Assembly: GCA_011763485.2 (NCBI GenBank) | Contig: JAANSK020245831.1 | Span: forward strand, 1-23,731 | Length of the DNA stretch: 23,731 nucleotides | Source: Isoetes engelmannii | Taxonomy: Eukaryota; Streptophyta; Lycopodiopsida; Isoetales; Isoetaceae | Direction of reading: 5' to 3' | Shown here: positions 13,401-19,400 of the stretch, one piece after another | Layout of the letters: the number at the start of each line of letters is the position of its first letter | Numbering within the stretch: the first letter of the stretch is position 1 | The notes under the pieces: model-generated | What the model was told of the DNA's origin: nothing | The model's input: only the letters and a program-made list of their open reading frames with translations | Databases searched by the model: none | Translations under genes and position numbers: made by a program

Positions 13401-16400
13401 TGTACCCAGTATAAACATGATATTCTATGTTTTGTCATAAGATAACATACTCCTTAGAAAAGAAATAAGATACCAGAATAACTCGGGTGCCCTTCTTGCC
13501 AGTTGACCTATTGCTTCATACACAAAAACTCTCATCGGTCTCACTGAACTATCTGCCACCAATAAATAAGCAAATGTCTTATAAACAATATACATATAAG
13601 CCTAGAAAATACCTGCGTCCATTTCTGCGTATCTAATAGATTGTAAAGCTGGAAAAGTAATCTTAAACCCCCTCACGGACTCCATTAGCAAACATTATGG
13701 GTTAGAGCTTTTCCATTTTAGCCAGTTCACTGGCTGATACTACCATTTGTACTTAATTTCAATTACTCCATTCACTGGTACTATAATTGCGAGCCAGTGA
13801 TGACTTTAGTTGCATAACCTCAAATTAAAAGTTGAAAACAAACCTATCGATGTTGAAGTGCCATCGTCCAATATCTTCAGAAAACTACTCAGAGTAATAG
13901 GTGCCAAGCGCATGAGCTCATCATTAGAAGCCTGCAATATGGATAAGATTAGGACTTCCTTGTCAACAAACAGATGCAAATGCTACTTGCAGAGTTCGGA
14001 AGGAAGAATTTTATTAATGTCTACTAGAGGCCCTTAGGGTCTGCGGAAGCAGTTAAGTACATCAATTTTTTCTTATGTAGTTCATGCTCTCCTTTAGGTC
14101 ATCAAACAGAAACAACTAGCCATTCTCATTCCGCCTACACCTAATGGCTTAAGCTGTTGTTTCCGTTTACTCGCTACCCATTATGCGAAAGGTACACCGT
14201 TAGAGTTCACTCTCCTCCTGGGAAAGAAAGAAAGAAAGAAAGGAAAGAAGTTTTATTATCCTCTATGGAGGTGCCACTGGGTCTATGAGAACATTCACAT
14301 GTCATGATGATTAGACACGCTGGTCACGCTTCTAATGGTGATGTGGCATAGCACGCCTGTTGTTTGAATATTCAATGTGTCTTCCCAACCTAACTGCTGG
14401 TATTGTGGTAAGAAGGATCACCTAAAGCGTGACTGCAGGAAATTGCAAGGAGAATTTACACACTATTCTAAAGACCATGCAGTTATGCAAGGTCCTAACA
14501 CACAATTCAGTACCCCAAGTCAGAAACTAGTTCACGAGTTCAAATCACTGATGATGATTTCAAGAGAGGTCTTTTGAATCTTGCAGCACAAAACCTAGAA
14601 AAAGTTACTACTGAACAAATTTTTTAAACTTTTGGGACGGATAATCTCATGCACCATCAGTTCTCAAAGCTTTAATAGTAACTGAAACTTCACCCTCAAC
14701 CAACTTACTGAAAGCTAGGTTGATTCTGGTGCTACCAAACCCTTAGCAGGGAAATAGAAGTCTTTTAGGATCTGAAACCTCATGACAATACTACAGGGAG
14801 AATGGTAGATGGAAATCTATCCAAGTCCAAAGACAAAGGCATTGTCCATTTTCAAACAGAAATTGCATTACACTAAAGGTTGAAGATGCCATTCTTGTAC
14901 ACAGTTTACTGGTTAATCTCAAGTGTAAGAAAATTTGAGAAGAAGATGGGCTCCTCAGTTTTGATCACTGGAGAATTCGTATATACTAAGCAAAAGAACC
15001 CAGTGGATCTTCAGAAACTTGGTCCCGTTGCCCGAGGCTATCTCAATGAAGAAGGGTTGTGTATACTTCATTCGCAAACATAACTCCAGATCAAAGGTTT
15101 CTAATGCAGTTCAGCATGAATCTTCACTTACAGCATCTAAATTTCAAATGCTTGAAGGCTTACTAACAGCATCTAAATTTCAAATGCTTGAAGGCTTGCC
15201 TATATTTAAAACATAAAACCTTGATTGCCATGCTTGCAGGCTTGGTAAGCAAGCTTAAGCATCTCACCCTTCCCAAACTGACTTTCATGCAGAAAAGGCC
15301 TTGGAGCTTATTTGTTCTGACATTTTCCATTTGCCAATTGAGTCTTTTGGTGGAAACGGGTATTCCTTAGGATGACTTTATAGGTATACTCCAAAGATGT
15401 TCATAGAGAACTTACAGTGCCTTATGCCCACTCTAAAAATGGAGTGGTGGAACGCAAGAATAGGATATTAATGAGTTTGGTTCCAACCACACTCATGCAC
15501 AAACAGTTATCTCCAGATTTTGGGCCGAGGCAGTCTTGACTGCAGCTTATATTTCTAACTGGCACCACCAGATCACACTACTGCATCTAAAAATGCCCTT
15601 TGAAGCCATTTATGGAATTGAAGCCTGATATTGCACATTTTAAAGTCTTTAGGTGTTTAGGTTTTGCCACCTTACCTTACCTACTCCTATTGCTACTAAT
15701 CAAGCACCTCCACCTGCTCATCTACGAGCAATTGTACCTACTGCAATTGATCTATTGATTCTATACCTGCAGTTGCCCCTGTCTCAGTCACTGTTTCTCA
15801 TAACCAGCAAATGCTTTGAACCAGTTCATTATGTGGAACCAATTCCATCACCACCAAATTCTCCTTTGTCTTTGTCTCGCATCAATGGATCTGATAATCT
15901 GAGCTGTGACAAACATTCTTATACTAATGATATGACTGCATCTTAAAATACAATTGATATGACTGCAGCTGAGCCTCTTATTCCAGCACCAGTTTTACCA
16001 AAAAGATCAGAAAGGTGTTGACTACTCTTGCAATTATGCCTTAATGGCACAAGTGCTTCATGATAGTGACCCAAATATCCTCATTGGAGCCATGAATAGG
16101 GCGTTATTTATGCTTCAGAAGCAAGACACTTGGGAATTGGTACCCAATCCTCCCAATAACAGAATAACTGGGATAGATGGGTCTTTAGAACCAAGTCATT
16201 CTGATGGCACTCTCTCTAATTCCATTGTCGCTGAAATACCCGAGGTTGCAAACGACATACTTGCATAATTAATTTGATGCATGATTTATAAATAGGAATA
16301 GTTAGTCAGACATGGCCTGGCTGTTGGTGATTCTGCATGCTTATTCTTTCAGTGCAGTATAAAAGATTTAGCATGTCCAGCACAAGGCCAGGGGAGTGGG

Positions 16401-19400
16401 CCAAAGGATATAATCACCAAGAAGGTTTCAATTACAATGAGATGTTCGCCCCAGTTGTTAGAATGGATAACTTAAGGGCAGTTCTAGCACTGGCAAACAC
16501 GAAGGCTTGCAATCTATAAACTTGATTTCAAGTCTGCAATTTTAATGGTAAGTTGCAAGAAGAGTTATACATATAGCAGCCCCCTGTGCACATCGTACTT
16601 ATATCTGTAGGCTCAACGAGAGCTTGTATGGCCTCAAGCAGGCACCATGCTGCTGGCATCAGAAAACCAATGCATTTCTTTTTGAAATGGGATATTACAA
16701 GATTGAAGACTCTCTTGTTTCTATATTTTTATTGTAACTTGATGATACAGTTATGACAGGAGCTATTGCCAAGCTTATTTTTCACACAAAGGATCTTCTT
16801 CAGCAAGTGAATGATCTGGTTTAATGAATTACTTGTCTTCTTCTCGAGGTTTAGCAAACATCAGCTGGTATTCATTTAACCCAGCATAACATATTCCTGA
16901 GATTCTAGAGAAGTCTTATATGGCAAATTGTAAGCCATCTCTTCTCCCATATGAGCTAGGGCAGAAACTTACCCTTGAATCTGATCATGACATGTTGTAC
17001 CCCGAGTTTCATTTCAGGGGGATGACAACATTTTAAGTTAGCCATTTAATTGTTAGGTGATTAGTTTATTGTTTTAATGTTAGCATTTGTTTTCAGCTGT
17101 GTTAGCCATATGGATGTTAAAATATCCCTATGCTGATACAGCATGTTATGATGACTAGACATGCTAATCATGCTTATGCTGATGTAGTATAGCCCATCTG
17201 TTTCTAACATAGCAGACATCTATATAAGTCACTCACTCTTACATTGGTTGATATTTACTCCAAATCTAGGATAGCTTACGTCTCTGCATATATCTTCCTT
17301 ATCCATCTTCAATACATTGGATTTCTACAGCTTCAAAGAATAAGGACCTACACGGAGGGTGTAAGCCTCCAAGGCACTAAAAAGGTCTCGTTAGTTACAT
17401 TCCAACTACACAAGGAATAAATGATGTTTTGCAAAAGTAGATGGCCTCTTTGAATCTTAGAATGAGAGTAAGAGTAATTGCAACAGTTCCCTCCAGTGTA
17501 AAGCTCTAGCCTGATTGTTCACTGTACAAATTTTTCTAAAGATCCCAAGTTTCAAATCTTCTTCTTCTTTGATCCATGATTCCTGCTCAGTAACTATTAT
17601 GGCTAAGGTTTTAGTCTGCATATGTATCTTTAAGGGTCTTCACGATGGAACCAAGTCCTTCATTCTTACCCTGATCAGGGCACGGTGTAATGAGTTACTA
17701 GATCTTGTACTGCTGCAGTGATGGATCCTAAGAACCTGTAATACTCAATTGAGAAGTACAGTTGCCTCACTCTGCTGTTCATGCAGAATTTGCCAAAAAA
17801 GATTTGTGTTTTTCCCTAAAGCTACTGCAAAATATGTTCATAGTCAGGAACTTCGATGACATTCTCCAATTCTCCAGATGAAGCAACTCTGCACCTCAGT
17901 ATGTATACCTTGAACAGCGCAGAAATCTGGCCTCAAAAACTTATCTAAACACATATCTACAGTCTAACTGTCTATGAACGAGTACATAAAACAAAACTTA
18001 GATGGGAACTACAGAATCGCACTTTTACTATGAATTTTCAAAATGCTAAGAGAATGTGTAAGCATTCTATAGATTTGCAGGAAGGATACTGATGCAATGC
18101 AATCCATTGCTGGTCATACAGAAACTTCTGTTTTACCAGGATTAAGAATCAATATAGGGACAAGATGGTGCGGCAAATAAGGAGACTGGGTGCCTTCTAA
18201 GGTATATTCACTTACATGCTTGAATACCCATAAAGTGAACTCCATGCCATTCTGTTTAAGTTTAACTGTTGTTGTTTTCCCTGCAACCATTCAACGTTAT
18301 AGAGCCGTAAGCAAAAACTCAAACATTCTGTCAATATGGAGACAGTGTTCAACATATTACTATGCACCAAAGAATGATAGTGATGGAAAAGGCGGGCATA
18401 GAATCTACTAGACAGGAACCGCTAATGAGTGCACTGGTCATGGGATCAAGATAAAGACCAATAAAACCCTCTTAATTGCTACAAATGCAGATCAGCTTTA
18501 TTATACACTTGTCTGAGGAATGTATGCCACATTATGCCCTGGCACAGCATCACCAATATGAAGACCACTTTACACATGGTACCTAAAAAGGTGGTAAAGA
18601 AAACCCAGCTGAGAGCACATTAACTTAAAGCATTTCTCCAACGGCATATTCCATAAAATAGAAAAATTGACTAACAATAATTAGAGAGTATCAGATCATG
18701 GAGTAATAAATCATCTCCAATGATTCTCATAGTTGACGTAACATTAAAGAATTTAACATATCACAAAAGCAGCATACTTCTTCATCATGCATGGATGTTA
18801 AAATCTAAAAACCAGCATGCTTTGACATTTAATTCAGCTAGCATCATTTCACGGCACAAAAATAGCTGATAGGAGCAATATCTGGAGTCCAATTCATCGA
18901 ATGCAGACAAAACCAAATCCTGACTTTGATTGTATAGAGACTTGATGATTTCCATGGAACTTGTCTATAGATTACATTACGTAGCTTCCATTTTCCTAGT
19001 GGGATGTGACATTCTACCTTTAGATAACTGAATATTAGCTTCTTAACTATTTAAAAGGTTAAAGGACAGCAACAGACCTTTGCAAATAATGATTAAAATA
19101 GCAAACCTTTCACAACTGAACAAAGAGAACCTTTACCGTATAAACATTCAAACATGCATTGCAGTGTCAAAGGAAATGAATTGGCAGCAGCAATCGAATG
19201 CATAAGTGTGTCAACAATACGACTCTTCAATGCTGCAGAAGCAGGAGAAACCCTTGTTTCTGGTGTAGTTCCACGAACATTTGCAGTACCTGCACAGTAA
19301 ATAGCTTACTAATTACTGCCAGATTATGCAAAGGTAGCACTTAAGAAATCGAATGAAATTTTCTAGGCCAAAGGAATTTACAGAATATGGTTATGGACAG

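Larger units (their letters stand above)
14299..17305 (+). mobile_element. decayed Ty1/copia element in the long intron
   Basis: In order it contains a 5' LTR remnant, gag zinc knuckle, protease, integrase, reverse transcriptase and a 3' LTR, which is the copia order. Most of gag and the RNase H region are missing, and stops and frameshifts are frequent. It sits in the 4,284-nt intron between ECM29 exons 6 and 7, antisense to the gene. Both ends are approximate and no target duplication was identified. It can no longer move by itself. Confidence 0.5.

Noticed and set aside
13649-13690. Upstream extension of exon 8 reading MESVRGFKITFPA.
   Set aside because: No AG in the extension gives the phase needed after exon 7, whereas TTTTCCAG directly before the 36-nt exon does.
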